Positions 16,367-24,896 of a stretch of 45,967 nt of DNA are shown piece after piece. Location of the stretch: positions 1,174-47,140 of the forward strand of contig JAGQGU010000014.1 of assembly GCA_020432165.1 (NCBI GenBank), written 5' to 3'. The DNA is from Thermomicrobiales bacterium. Its GTDB lineage: Bacteria > Chloroflexota > Chloroflexia > Thermomicrobiales > UBA6265. The number at the start of each line of letters is the position of its first letter. Position 1 is the first letter of the stretch. A program made the position numbers and the translations under genes. Below the pieces are notes generated by a model that saw nothing but the letters and a program-made list of their open reading frames with translations, made no database searches and was not told the DNA's origin.

Positions 16367-17004
16367 CGTTCCTCTCCTTCGGCAAACGATCCCGCCCGGA
16401 GACGTTGTGTGCGTCGCAAGAACATGTTATCGGCATCGGCCTGGGCCGTTCGGGCGGCCGCGGCCAACGGATGCACACCACTCCGACCCGTGTAGCGCTT
16501 ACCCTCGGCAATTGCTCGCCGATTGAGGGCAGTCGCCAGCGTGAGGGAGACGAGGAGATCCTCATCGTTCGGCTGAATATCAAGTTCCGTCAGATCGTCT
16601 TCCGGTGGCACGCGATGCACCATATGCTCAACTCGCCACACCCCGCTACGGGTGACCACGCGTCCGAGCAACATTGCGCCCGCCCAGGTACGCCAGGTGA
16701 ACCCACTATTGCATCCGGGTGCTGGTGGGGCATCGGTACCACCTTCCCATCGCGGTATGAGCTGGCCGGTATCATCAAAGACCCGCACCACGCGCAGGAC
16801 ATTCACATCATCCGGCATAGGAATCTCCTGATCGCCAGCCAGCACGGCTACAGAGCCCACCGCCTGGCGGGGTAGGTGTGTCCCATAGCGGCGTATACTC
16901 TCGGCGATAGCATCATTCAGAAACTCGTCTGACCAAAGCGGATCGGGTCCGTGATCCTGTAATCGGGCGCGCACCATTTCGCGCAATTCTGGTCGAGTGA
17001 TCAT
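16363..17004 (-). CDS. Putative phage head-tail connector/adaptor protein
   Basis: A 213-residue protein beginning ITRPELREMVRARLQDHGPD, then WSDEFLNDAIAESIRRYG, a pattern seen in phage adaptor proteins that bind below the portal. A strand-rich middle (VLRVVRVFDDTGQLIPRWEG; MLLGRVVTRSGVWRVEHMVH) and helical end (LVSLTLATALNRRAIAEGKR) follow. It is placed between portal and the MuF-like protein, and overlaps both by 4 bp, which supports a head-completion role. I recognise the type by layout and context rather than a strict motif. Confidence 0.65.
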   Translation of the reverse strand: MITRPELREMVRARLQDHGPDPLWSDEFLNDAIAESIRRYGTHLPRQAVGSVAVLAGDQEIPMPDDVNVLRVVRVFDDTGQLIPRWEGGTDAPPAPGCNSGFTWRTWAGAMLLGRVVTRSGVWRVEHMVHRVPPEDDLTELDIQPNDEDLLVSLTLATALNRRAIAEGKRYTGRSGVHPLAAAARTAQADADNMFLRRTQRLRAGSFAEGEER

Positions 17005-18443
17005 ACGGAAGCTCCTTTCACCAATGGTTCAGCGGACATCTGACGAAGTTCGGCATCGGGATCGTGTTCGCCCAGGATGCTCATGGCAGAACGTCGGCTT
17101 AGCAGCCCGTTCTGCACGCGTTGAACAGTTGTGCGCACCGAGGCTTCACCATCGCTCGGCAGAATCGGTGGCCAGATGGAGATCGGTGTCCCGAAACCGG
17201 TGGTGTCCATCTGCAGGTATTGCTCCATGAAGCGAATCATCAGTTGCGCGCGTTGGGTAAGGGCAGCATCCCATTGCCGTCGCTTCCGCTGCACCTTCTG
17301 CACCAGCGGTTGAATCTCCACCTCCAGGGCTGCGCCACTGAGATCGCGGCCGCTATCACCAAAGGCGGTTCGCGGTGTTTCGCTGAGATCGTGCAGAACC
17401 CGGAAGAGCAGATCCATATATTGAAGATGCACATCGGCACCGCCGCCCTGAAGCAGATCCAGCAAATAGGCGCGGGCACCCTCGGGTAATTCCCAGCGGG
17501 CGCCGGGGCCAATACGAATACCCTCCGTACCGTCGACTCCTTCCAGCACGGTGATCGGCGCACCGGAGAGATCAAGGATGTGACTAAAGGTCTGCATCCG
17601 CCGATTGATCTCCGTACACACCGGAATAAGATCGACCAGATCGCTCTGACCCCAGAACTGATCGGGCAACGGATCGTTCGCGATGATCACATACGGAATC
17701 AATCTATAGGGGTTGGGCATATCCACCACTTTCTGGCCGTCGACAAACAGGCGCAGTGAGGTGGTGCTCCACTCCTCCATCGTTGGCAGCGGCTTGTCGG
17801 CATCAAGCGCGAGATCCACCTTGATACCGAATTGCTCCCGGAGTTGACGTGGCGTGGCCTGGTAGAGATGCCGTACCACCTGCACCGCCCGTGGATTATC
17901 CGGCGCGGTCTCCACCGTGAGACTGGCGGGATTCACGGCCACAACTGCTGGCTGCTGCAGAGCATGGTTCCAGGTAATTTTCATGGCGGCATCACCCTGA
18001 ATCAGGGCATCAGTTGCCAGTGCAATATCGAAATGGGTGAGACCAAGGGCATCGCGCCAGGCATTCAGTTGCTGTTCGGCGCGGTTGGCGTTGGTATTAG
18101 CATCGGCGGCAATGGCGATGCCAACAGATCCGCTGAAGATATAGCTCACCGTCTTGCGGAGCAGCGTGCGCGCGTAGTTTAGCGTGAAGGCATGATATTT
18201 CTGGTCGCCCTGCTGCCAGCCCTCGGCATAGGCAGAGTATTCCAGATAACGTTGCAGCCGGGCATCGTCTGCGGGTGTGCGTGTGCCCGGTGGCCAACTG
18301 CGACCGATAGCGGAGTGGCCAATAGCGGTGATATTCACTGGTGTGAACCATCCTTTCCTGACGGCGGTAGCCGTAAATGAACAGGCGAAAGAGAATGGAT
18401 CAGCTGCTGCAGACGAGGTCGTGAACCCGTGTTGCCGCGCCAC
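17001..18443 (-). CDS. Phage portal protein (SPP1 gp6-like)
   Basis: The portal forms the twelve-fold ring through which DNA enters the capsid. Recognisable stretches are NYARTLLRKTVSYIFSGSVG, the long segment PYVIIANDPLPDQFWGQSDL and LIPVCTEINRRMQTFSHILD (about 250-300), and the helical GRDLSGAALEVEIQPLVQKV typical of SPP1 gp6-like portals. Length of up to 480 residues is normal. The start is uncertain: the frame opens with GTG at 18443 without a good ribosome site, and a GTG further in (giving VNITAIGHSAIGRSW) follows AGGAAAGG. It is the first gene of block A, behind a LexA-like box and the 18-bp element. Confidence 0.85.
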   Translation of the reverse strand: MARQHGFTTSSAAADPFSFACSFTATAVRKGWFTPVNITAIGHSAIGRSWPPGTRTPADDARLQRYLEYSAYAEGWQQGDQKYHAFTLNYARTLLRKTVSYIFSGSVGIAIAADANTNANRAEQQLNAWRDALGLTHFDIALATDALIQGDAAMKITWNHALQQPAVVAVNPASLTVETAPDNPRAVQVVRHLYQATPRQLREQFGIKVDLALDADKPLPTMEEWSTTSLRLFVDGQKVVDMPNPYRLIPYVIIANDPLPDQFWGQSDLVDLIPVCTEINRRMQTFSHILDLSGAPITVLEGVDGTEGIRIGPGARWELPEGARAYLLDLLQGGGADVHLQYMDLLFRVLHDLSETPRTAFGDSGRDLSGAALEVEIQPLVQKVQRKRRQWDAALTQRAQLMIRFMEQYLQMDTTGFGTPISIWPPILPSDGEASVRTTVQRVQNGLLSRRSAMSILGEHDPDAELRQMSAEPLVKGASV

Positions 18444-18481
18444 ACTGCATCCGAGGTACGTCCTGGTGCATGTGCTGATTA

Positions 18482-18493
18482 GAACATATGTTC
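18482..18493. promoter_or_regulatory. LexA-like box (GAACATATGTTC) at the head of phage block A
   Basis: GAACATATGTTC is a perfect GAAC-N4-GTTC palindrome, extended to AGAACATATGTTCT. This matches the consensus of Gram-positive-type LexA (SOS) boxes. It lies between the 18-bp promoter-like element (18507-18524) and the first possible portal start (18443). Repression by LexA is inferred; no lexA gene is in the window. Confidence 0.65.
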
Positions 18494-18506
18494 TTATCTC
18501 TTGCCA

Positions 18507-18524
18507 CTATCTATACGCATTTGC
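18507..18524 (-). promoter_or_regulatory. Shared 18-bp phage-block element, copy 1
   Basis: The + strand reads ctatctatacgcatttgc; on the minus strand this gives GCAAATGCGTATAGATAG with a TATAGAT -10-like core. It differs by one base from each of the copies at 28374-28391 and 36895-36912, which head the other two phage blocks in the same orientation. It probably drives the portal-to-holin operon. Confidence 0.7.
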
Positions 18525-18572
18525 TCATACACGAGGTGAAAATCCGCATGGCTTCGTTATATCGTCCGGTAC

Positions 18573-18601
18573 TTGACAACATTGAGCCCCGCCTCTATGC
18601 T
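18573..18601 (+). promoter_or_regulatory. Sigma-70-type promoter for the GNAT gene
   Basis: TTGACA (18573-18578), a 17-bp spacer and TATGCT (18596-18601) form a near-consensus promoter about 100 bp before the GNAT start. It is divergent from the phage block A head. Confidence 0.75.
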
Positions 18602-18702
18602 TTGTCCAGTGGCAGATGGTCAGGTGCTTGACGGTATCCAGTGCACAAGAGGAAAACTGATATGCATAGCCTGATTTGCTTGAATCAAAGGGAATATGGA
18701 CC

Positions 18703-19212
18703 ATGACCGCCATCCGCCAGGCAACCTTGGCCGATGCCCATGCCATCGCGACGATTCACGTCCAGAGTTGGCAGCATGCCTATGCGGACATCCTGCCAGC
18801 GGAGGCGTTGGCTGCGCTGTCCGTTCCCGAACGGGAAGCGATGCATCAGCGCAATCTCGCACGATCGGATGCACACTACCTTGTGGCTGAGCGGAATGGT
18901 GATATCATCGGCTTCGCGACCTGGGGCATTACAGACATGGAGGGAGCCATGCTCTATTCGCTCTATATGGCACCGACAGCAATGGGCGAGGGAGTTGGCG
19001 GGAGGCTCCTGGCAACGGCCGAAGACGAGATGTCGCACGCCGGAGCAACAGCGGCCATCCTGCATGTACTGATATCGAATCTTCCTACCCGTCGGTTTTA
19101 CGAGCGTCATGGCTGGCAGCTCGTCCCGCAATCCGACCAAAAGGAAGAGTTCTTTGGAATCTCGGTCAACACGGTCACCTATCACAAGATGCTGACCACT
19201 CCTGCCAGCTAA
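18703..19212 (+). CDS. GNAT family N-acetyltransferase
   Basis: The GNAT fold is clear: IRQATLADAHAIATIHVQSW at the N-terminus, IIGFATWG for strand 4, LYSLYMAPTAMGEGVGGRLL holding the acetyl-CoA pyrophosphate loop (Q/R-x-x-G-x-G/A variant), and RRFYERHGWQLV for the C-terminal Tyr region. Such enzymes transfer an acetyl group from acetyl-CoA to small molecules or proteins; the substrate is unknown. The ATG at 18703 has AAAGGGA upstream; the open frame starts earlier at 18676. It stands between phage block A and the first ABC exporter pair. Confidence 0.88.
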   Translation: MTAIRQATLADAHAIATIHVQSWQHAYADILPAEALAALSVPEREAMHQRNLARSDAHYLVAERNGDIIGFATWGITDMEGAMLYSLYMAPTAMGEGVGGRLLATAEDEMSHAGATAAILHVLISNLPTRRFYERHGWQLVPQSDQKEEFFGISVNTVTYHKMLTTPAS

Positions 19213-19261
19213 ACCATGTCAATAGCATCTCACCAGAGCGACCCACAGGAGGATACTCCGC

Positions 19262-20995
19262 TTGCACGAAACACGTAAACTCACACGCTTTCTCGCCAAA
19301 TACAGGCTTTTCGTTATCCTCGCACCCCTGATGATGATCGGTGAAGTCGCGATGGATCTCATGCAGCCGCGCCTTACCCAAACCATCATTGATGATGGTG
19401 TCGCTGCTGGCGATCTCTCCAAAGTGCTGCAAACCGGCGCGATCATGATTGGTCTCGCCGTTATCGGCTGTATCTTTGGTGTGCTCTGCGGCGTCTTCGC
19501 GGTTCGGGCCGGACTCGGCTTTGCCGCCGATCTCCGTAGTGCCCTCTTCTCCAAAATCCAGAAGCTTTCTTTCGCCAATCTGGACAAACTGGAGACTGGT
19601 AGCCTTATCACCCGCCTCACCAACGATGTCACCCAACTCAGCGATGCAGTGCAGAGTCTGCTCCGGATCATGGTGCGAGCTCCATTTATGTTGGTGGGTG
19701 CCATTTTCATGGCGACGCTGACTGCGCCCAGGCTCAGCCTTCTCTTTATTGTGTTGATTCCCTTCCTGATTCTGGTAGTGGCAATGACGATGGTGCGCGC
19801 CTTCCCCCGCTTCATGAAGGTCCAGGCGAAGCTGGATCATCTGAACAATGTCATGCAGGAGAACCTGCAGGGTGTACGGGTGGTGAAAGCGTTCGCCCGG
19901 CATCAGTACGAGGTTGATCGCTTCGGCAAGGGTAACGACGATCTGCGCGACACCACGCTTTCGGCCGTCTATGTGATCGTGATGGTTGCGCCTTTGATGA
20001 TGCTCACCGTGAATCTGGGTCTGGTAGCCACACTCTGGTTCGGCGGTCACCAGGTGAACGATGGCGATATCGAAGTCGGAGCGCTTGTCGCCTTCATCAA
20101 TTACCTCATGCAGGCGCTCTTTGGTCTCCTCATGTTCAGCATGACACTGATGCGCTTTACTCGCGCCGAAGCCAGCGCGGAGCGCGTGAACGAAGTGCTA
20201 GCCTCCGAGCCGGCCGTGGTGCAAAGTCCAGCTGCGAGCGTCCCCGCGACGATGCCTGGCAAGGTGGAATTCCAGGCCGTCTCCTTCACCTATGGTGATG
20301 GCGAGCCGGTGCTACAGGATGTGAGTTTTACGGTGGAACCGGGAACATCGCTGGCGATTCTGGGGCCAACTGGTTCCGGCAAATCGAGCATCGTCAGCCT
20401 CATTCCCCGTTTCTACGATGTCACCAGTGGACGGGTGCTGGTGGACGATATGGATGTACGTGAGTGGGATGAGCATCGCTTGCGCGACCACATCAGTATC
20501 GCCTTGCAGGAGAGCGTGCTCTTCAGCGGCACCGTGCGCGAGAATATTCGCTTTGGTAAACCGGATGCTACCGATGCCGAGGTGGAACGGGCCGCGCAGA
20601 TGGCCCAGGCCGAGGAGTTCATCAATCATCTCGATGATGGCTACGATAGCGTCATTGGTCAACGCGGCGTGAACTTGAGCGGCGGTCAGCGACAACGCCT
20701 CGCCATCGCTCGTGCCATCGTGCGTGGGGCCCCGATTCTGATTCTGGACGATTCCACCAGTGCCGTGGATGTCGCTACTGAGCGCCGGATTCAGGAGGCG
20801 TTGGCATCGCTGCATATGACGGTGATTCTGGTGGCCCAACGCATCAGTGCGGTGGTGAATGCCACCAATATCATCGTGCTGGAGAATGGACGGATTGTGG
20901 CCCAGGGAAATCATGAGGAACTGATCGCCACCAGCGATGTCTATCAAGAGATTTACCGCAGTCAGGTAGAAAGCGGGGTGGCGAATGGCCAGTAG
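19262..20995 (+). CDS. Heterodimeric ABC exporter subunit with degenerate ATPase site
   Basis: A 577-residue half-transporter: six membrane helices (about 1-310) then an ATPase domain. Walker A GPTGSGKSS, signature LSGGQRQRLAIARA and Walker B ILILDDSTSAVD are visible. The catalytic Glu after Walker B is replaced by Asp (DD instead of DE), as in the non-catalytic partner of TM287/288- or BmrCD-type heterodimers. The partner gene overlaps its end. Start is a TTG at 19262 with GGAGG nine bases upstream. The transported compound, probably a drug, lipid or peptide, cannot be inferred. Confidence 0.92.
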   Translation: MHETRKLTRFLAKYRLFVILAPLMMIGEVAMDLMQPRLTQTIIDDGVAAGDLSKVLQTGAIMIGLAVIGCIFGVLCGVFAVRAGLGFAADLRSALFSKIQKLSFANLDKLETGSLITRLTNDVTQLSDAVQSLLRIMVRAPFMLVGAIFMATLTAPRLSLLFIVLIPFLILVVAMTMVRAFPRFMKVQAKLDHLNNVMQENLQGVRVVKAFARHQYEVDRFGKGNDDLRDTTLSAVYVIVMVAPLMMLTVNLGLVATLWFGGHQVNDGDIEVGALVAFINYLMQALFGLLMFSMTLMRFTRAEASAERVNEVLASEPAVVQSPAASVPATMPGKVEFQAVSFTYGDGEPVLQDVSFTVEPGTSLAILGPTGSGKSSIVSLIPRFYDVTSGRVLVDDMDVREWDEHRLRDHISIALQESVLFSGTVRENIRFGKPDATDAEVERAAQMAQAEEFINHLDDGYDSVIGQRGVNLSGGQRQRLAIARAIVRGAPILILDDSTSAVDVATERRIQEALASLHMTVILVAQRISAVVNATNIIVLENGRIVAQGNHEELIATSDVYQEIYRSQVESGVANGQ

Positions 20996-22886
20996 AGGAC
21001 CGATGGGACCGGGAGGCCCTCCCGGCGATCGCTTCAAGGAAGCCGCCCAGGTTAAGGATCGCAAGGGCACCATCGCCCGGCTGTGGCACTATCTGCGGCA
21101 CGAACGCGCCCGCCTGACCATTGCCCTTCTCCTGATTGCAGGCACCAGTGGACTGGGATTGCTCGGTCCGTTGCTGATGGGTCGCGCGATCGATAACTAC
21201 ATCTCCACCGGCGATATGGCTGGGCTTGGTCGGCTGATGCTACTGATGCTGGCAGTCTATATCGGTGTCAGCATTCTCACCTGGTTGCAGGCACGAGTGA
21301 TGAGCCAGGTAGCGCTGCGCACGGTGCATCTGTTGCGCAAAGATATCTTCGCCAAGCTCCAGCGCCTGCCCTTGAAGTTCTTCGATACTCGTCCGCATGG
21401 CGATACGATGAGCCGCATCACCAACGATGTGGAGACGATCAACCAAATCCTCACGGAGGGTGCGGCCCAGATCGTGAGCAGCGTGCTCACCGGTATCGGT
21501 GTGATTGTGCTCATGCTGTGGCTGCAGCCGGTGCTGGCGGTAGTGAGTATCGTCAGCCTGGTTTCGTGGAGTCTTGTTGTCAATCGGATCATCGGGCCAC
21601 GCACGCGTGTTGGTTTCCGGGCACAGCAACGCCAGCTGGGTGTGCTCAATGGACTCATCGAGGAGACGATCTCTGGCGAACGCACGGTGATGGCATATAA
21701 CCAGGAACAGGTACGCATTGGTGAGTTTGAGGCGGCCAACGAGGAACTACGTGTCCACTCCGTGAAGGCGCAGACCTTTGCCGGTGTCGTTGGACCGGTG
21801 ATGAACTTCGTCAACAACTTCAGCATTGCGCTGGTTGCTGCCGCTGGTGGTTGGTTGGCGGTCGATGGTCGCACCACGGTCGGCGTCGTTGCCAGCTTCC
21901 TGAGCTATACCCGCCAGCTAAGCCAGCCAATCAATCAGATCTCGCAGATGTACAACCAGCTGCAGAGCGCATTGGCCGGTGCTGAACGTATCTTCGAGAT
22001 TCTGGACGAACCCGATGAGATCAATGCTGCCAGCACCAGAAATGTGATTACCCGAGGCGAAGTGCAGTTCCGCGATGTCAGCTTCAGCTACGATGGCGTT
22101 GCCCCGATTCTGAAGCATGTCTATCTCGATGCCAAACCCGGTAGTGTTACCGCGCTGGTCGGCCCGACCGGTGCTGGCAAAACTACGATCATCAATCTGC
22201 TCACCCGCTTCTATGAGATTGATAGCGGTGAGATTCTGATTGATGGCGTCAATTTACGGGATATCAATAAGGAAGAGTTGCGCCGGCAACTCGGCATCGT
22301 GCTTCAGGATGGATTCCTTTTCGCAGGGACCGTAATGGAGAACATCCGCTACGGGCGGCTGGATGCCACCGATGAGGAAGTGATGGCTGCCGCTGCCACC
22401 GCGCAGGCGGACGAGTTCATCCGCCACTTGCCCGAGGGATACTTCACCGAACTCACCGAGCGTGGCGGCAATGTCAGCCAGGGTCAGCGACAACTCATCA
22501 CCATCGCGCGTGCACTCCTGGCGAATCCGCGGATTCTGATTCTGGATGAGGCGACCAGCAACGTGGATACACGCACCGAGCGCTATATTCAGGAAGGGAT
22601 GACGCGGCTCATGGAAGGGCGCACCAGCTTCGTGATCGCGCACCGACTCAGCACGATTCGGGGTGCGGATCAGATTCTGGTGATCAATCAGGGTGAGATC
22701 ATTGAGCGTGGTACGCACGCCGAGCTCCTGGATCAGGGCGGATTCTACGCGCGGCTCAGCGGCAGCCAGGCGGGTGGCGATGCCGAACTCCTCGCCGCCG
22801 AGGAGGCGGAGGAACTCCGCGCCATGGCTCGCGCCCAGGCGCAACAGGTCCACGCTGGTCCGCCCGCCGGCTTCGGCCCCCGGTAG
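20985..22886 (+). CDS. Heterodimeric ABC exporter subunit with canonical Walker B
   Basis: A 633-residue half-transporter that pairs with the preceding gene. An unusual Gly/Pro-rich N-terminus (RGPMGPGGPPGDRFKEA) precedes six membrane helices and an ATPase domain with Walker A GPTGAGKTT, Walker B ILILDEATSNVD with the catalytic Glu, and H-loop IAHRLS. Its signature is VSQGQ rather than LSGGQ. Together with the partner's LSGGQ and DD, this gives exactly one full and one degenerate ATP site. The ATG overlaps the upstream stop by 11 bp, so translation is coupled. The C-terminus ends in an Ala/Glu-rich tail. Confidence 0.92.
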   Translation: MASRGPMGPGGPPGDRFKEAAQVKDRKGTIARLWHYLRHERARLTIALLLIAGTSGLGLLGPLLMGRAIDNYISTGDMAGLGRLMLLMLAVYIGVSILTWLQARVMSQVALRTVHLLRKDIFAKLQRLPLKFFDTRPHGDTMSRITNDVETINQILTEGAAQIVSSVLTGIGVIVLMLWLQPVLAVVSIVSLVSWSLVVNRIIGPRTRVGFRAQQRQLGVLNGLIEETISGERTVMAYNQEQVRIGEFEAANEELRVHSVKAQTFAGVVGPVMNFVNNFSIALVAAAGGWLAVDGRTTVGVVASFLSYTRQLSQPINQISQMYNQLQSALAGAERIFEILDEPDEINAASTRNVITRGEVQFRDVSFSYDGVAPILKHVYLDAKPGSVTALVGPTGAGKTTIINLLTRFYEIDSGEILIDGVNLRDINKEELRRQLGIVLQDGFLFAGTVMENIRYGRLDATDEEVMAAAATAQADEFIRHLPEGYFTELTERGGNVSQGQRQLITIARALLANPRILILDEATSNVDTRTERYIQEGMTRLMEGRTSFVIAHRLSTIRGADQILVINQGEIIERGTHAELLDQGGFYARLSGSQAGGDAELLAAEEAEELRAMARAQAQQVHAGPPAGFGPR

Positions 22887-22905
22887 GGTTTTCACGACAT
22901 CTCTC

Positions 22906-22939
22906 GATTGAACCCAGGGTTGATCCCCTGGGTTCAATC
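22906..22939. repeat. Perfect 14-bp-stem hairpin between convergent genes
   Basis: GATTGAACCCAGGG pairs with CCCTGGGTTCAATC around a 6-nt loop (ttgatc). There is no T-run on either side, but the position between the convergent exporter and thiY-like genes suggests a two-way transcription barrier. The loop-side sequence GGGTTGATCCC resembles the GTAGCCCC palindrome family. Confidence 0.6.
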
Positions 22940-22954
22940 GTCCAACTCCGCCAC

Positions 22955-23932
22955 TCAGAACTTATCCACCCACGCGTCCGCCGCGACCACGCTCTCGTCG
23001 AGCAGATCATTCTCCTGGGCCCAGGCGGTGAATGCATCCCAGCGCTCGGCCGTCTGCGTGCCCCATGCCACCGTGCCATCGCTGGTCCAGACTGGCTTGA
23101 GGAGATCCAACCCCTGACGCTCGACGTCCACTTCCAGATCCGGGCTGGCGGCAATCAATTGCTCCAGGGCAGCAGCGGGATCGGCAGCGGCATCGGTGTA
23201 GCCCTGGCGGAGTCCGCCGAGGAAAGCGCTCACCATTTCTGGCTGCTCGGTGATCGTCTTCTCTCCCGCCACAATCACGAGCTCGTAGTAATCCGGCACC
23301 CCAAAATCCTCAATGCGGAAGTAGCGCACCGGGTAGCCCTCCTGCTCCGCCAAAATGGTCTCGTGGGACCAGTAGACACCAATCAGGGCATCGGCATTGC
23401 CGCTGAAGAGGGCGGGAAGCAGATCGTAGCCGACATTGATCGTCTCCACATCATCCATGGTCAGATCAACACTTTTCAGGATCGTGCTCAGGTAGGCCTC
23501 ATCGGTGGGAACACCCACCATCGCCACGGTCTTACCCTTGAGATCGGCGGGGCTCTGAATATCGCTGCTTTCCAGCACCATCAGCGAGTTGAGCGGATGT
23601 TGGGTGATAGCGGCAATACTCTGGATCGGAACACCATTCTCCCGCGCAACCAGCACATCGTTCTGATAGCTGATCCCGAAGGTATCGCGGCCAGCGCCAA
23701 CGGTTTGGAGCACGGTGGTGGCATCGGCCGGCACGAAGACATCCGGGGTGATACCGGCCGCCTCGAAGTACCCGTTCGCCAATGCCATATAGATACCAGC
23801 GTGATTCGCGTTCGGATACCAGTCCAGCGCGAGACTAACCTTGGTCCCCTCCGCGGCCGCGAAGTGCGGCACGATGGCGGCCAGTCCGGCGGCCTGCAGC
23901 AGACGGCGACGATTTAGGTGAAGGTGTTGCAT
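22955..23932 (-). CDS. ThiY/NMT1-like ABC transporter substrate-binding protein
   Basis: A periplasmic-binding-type protein of the NMT1/THI5-like family that carries thiamine precursors (hydroxymethylpyrimidine or a derivative). It starts with a Tat-like signal (NRRRLLQAAGLAAIVPHFAAAE), then the family hallmarks SLALDWYPNANHAGIYMALA and GYFEAAGI, SYQNDVLVARENGVPIQSIA and DLKGKTVAMVG. Length (325 residues) is normal. A TPP riboswitch precedes it. The permease and ATPase that usually accompany it are absent here, so it must work with components coded elsewhere. Confidence 0.9.
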   Translation of the reverse strand: MQHLHLNRRRLLQAAGLAAIVPHFAAAEGTKVSLALDWYPNANHAGIYMALANGYFEAAGITPDVFVPADATTVLQTVGAGRDTFGISYQNDVLVARENGVPIQSIAAITQHPLNSLMVLESSDIQSPADLKGKTVAMVGVPTDEAYLSTILKSVDLTMDDVETINVGYDLLPALFSGNADALIGVYWSHETILAEQEGYPVRYFRIEDFGVPDYYELVIVAGEKTITEQPEMVSAFLGGLRQGYTDAAADPAAALEQLIAASPDLEVDVERQGLDLLKPVWTSDGTVAWGTQTAERWDAFTAWAQENDLLDESVVAADAWVDKF

Positions 23933-23942
23933 GAGAAATATC

Positions 23943-24040
23943 CTCCGATTCCTGCGCGGGCATTATCCCGATCAGGTCCTACGGTCGGCGATGGTATGAT
24001 CGCCCTCTCAGCCCGGTCCATCCGAGCTCCCGTCCGGCTA
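23943..24040 (-). promoter_or_regulatory. TPP riboswitch upstream of the thiY-like gene
   Basis: On the minus strand the THI-box core is intact: GGGAGC, then GGGCTGAGAG, a hairpin insert, then GACCTGATC, GGGATAATGCC and GCGCAGGAA. These are the pyrimidine- and pyrophosphate-sensing segments of TPP aptamers. The Shine-Dalgarno GGAGGA (23941-23946) abuts its 3' end, ten bases before the ATG, so translational control by thiamine pyrophosphate is the likely mode. Confidence 0.93.
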
Positions 24041-24081
24041 TGCGGTTGGTCTCTATAGGGTACCAGAGGATGAAGCGATGG

Positions 24082-24579
24082 TTACACCAGGGCAGCGGCA
24101 ATGGTTTTCATGGGGAGGTAGAGTGTGCGTGCACCCTCTGGATATTCCACAAACCCGAAACGAGCGTAATAGTCACGCAGATCGTCGGTAAGTGCGTGGA
24201 CCACCAATGCCGCAGCACCGATTTCCCGGGATGCATTGAGCGCTCGTAGCATCGCATCCTTCAATAATGCTGAACCCAGGCCGCTACCTTGATAACGGAG
24301 ATCCACCGCCAGTCTGCCGAGCACAATCACGGGAATCGGATCGGGCATATTGCGGCGGAGATTTCCTGGTGCAGACTCTCGCATCACAGCTCCCGCCGAG
24401 AGTGCGTAGTAACCAATTACCTCTCTATCATCATTTGTGGAAACGAACGTGCGCGCGGCGCCTCGTGACTGCCCTTCCCGGGCGCGCTGCTGCAACCAGT
24501 GGTCCAGCGAATCCTCGCCGGAGTGGAATGAGGTGCAGTCATGATCTTCACGTAAGGGAACGGGAGCCGCTATTCCCAC
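24082..24579 (-). CDS. GNAT toxin of a TacAT-type toxin-antitoxin system
   Basis: A 165-residue acetyltransferase of the TacT/AtaT group. It has CTSFHSGEDSLDHWLQQRA at the start, the strand VIGYYALSAGAV, acetyl-CoA loop RLAVDLRYQGSGLGSALLKD and the catalytic Tyr region DYYARFGFVEYP. Family members acetylate the amino group of charged tRNAs and stop translation. It overlaps the 3' end of the DUF1778 antitoxin gene by 10 bp, in the usual antitoxin-first order. No key residue looks lost. Confidence 0.9.
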   Translation of the reverse strand: MGIAAPVPLREDHDCTSFHSGEDSLDHWLQQRAREGQSRGAARTFVSTNDDREVIGYYALSAGAVMRESAPGNLRRNMPDPIPVIVLGRLAVDLRYQGSGLGSALLKDAMLRALNASREIGAAALVVHALTDDLRDYYARFGFVEYPEGARTLYLPMKTIAAALV

Positions 24580-24836
24580 GGGGATTTTTCGGCAAGCAGA
24601 TCACGCAATGCCTGTGTGGGTATCGCAGGGGCATCAAGCATGACCTGGAAACGATCGTAACTCTCTTCGTCCATCATGAAGACGGATTGATCGAGGAGCA
24701 CAGCCGTGGCTTCCCGACGGGTCGCATCCAGAATGAATTCTGTACGGCTCTTGCCGACGCTTTGCGCTGCCCGATCGATAAGGTCCTGCTGCTGGGCATC
24801 AATGCGGAGATTGATTTGGTTGCGTGTTGTGGCCAT
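24570..24836 (-). CDS. DUF1778 (TacA-like) antitoxin
   Basis: An 88-residue ribbon-helix-helix protein: NQINLRIDAQQQDLIDRAAQ at the start, VGKSRTEFILDATRREA for the second helix, and a C-terminal arm (MMDEESYDRFQVMLDAPAIP) that binds the toxin. TacA proteins neutralise the acetyltransferase and repress their own operon by binding a palindrome. A perfect palindrome lies 37 bp upstream. AGGAG precedes the ATG at 24836 (reading actcaggagtattatcATG). Confidence 0.92.
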   Translation of the reverse strand: MATTRNQINLRIDAQQQDLIDRAAQSVGKSRTEFILDATRREATAVLLDQSVFMMDEESYDRFQVMLDAPAIPTQALRDLLAEKSPWE

Positions 24837-24872
24837 GATAATACTCCTGAGTGGTCATCATGGTAGCATGCT

Positions 24873-24893
24873 TGTATAGACAATGTCTATACA
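24873..24893. promoter_or_regulatory. Perfect palindrome, likely operator of the TacAT-type operon
   Basis: TGTATAGACA-a-TGTCTATACA is a perfect 21-bp palindrome. It overlaps plausible minus-strand promoter hexamers (TAGACA, then TACCAT after 18 bp) of the antitoxin-toxin operon. This is the expected place for ribbon-helix-helix autorepression. Confidence 0.7.
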
Positions 24894-24896
24894 GTT

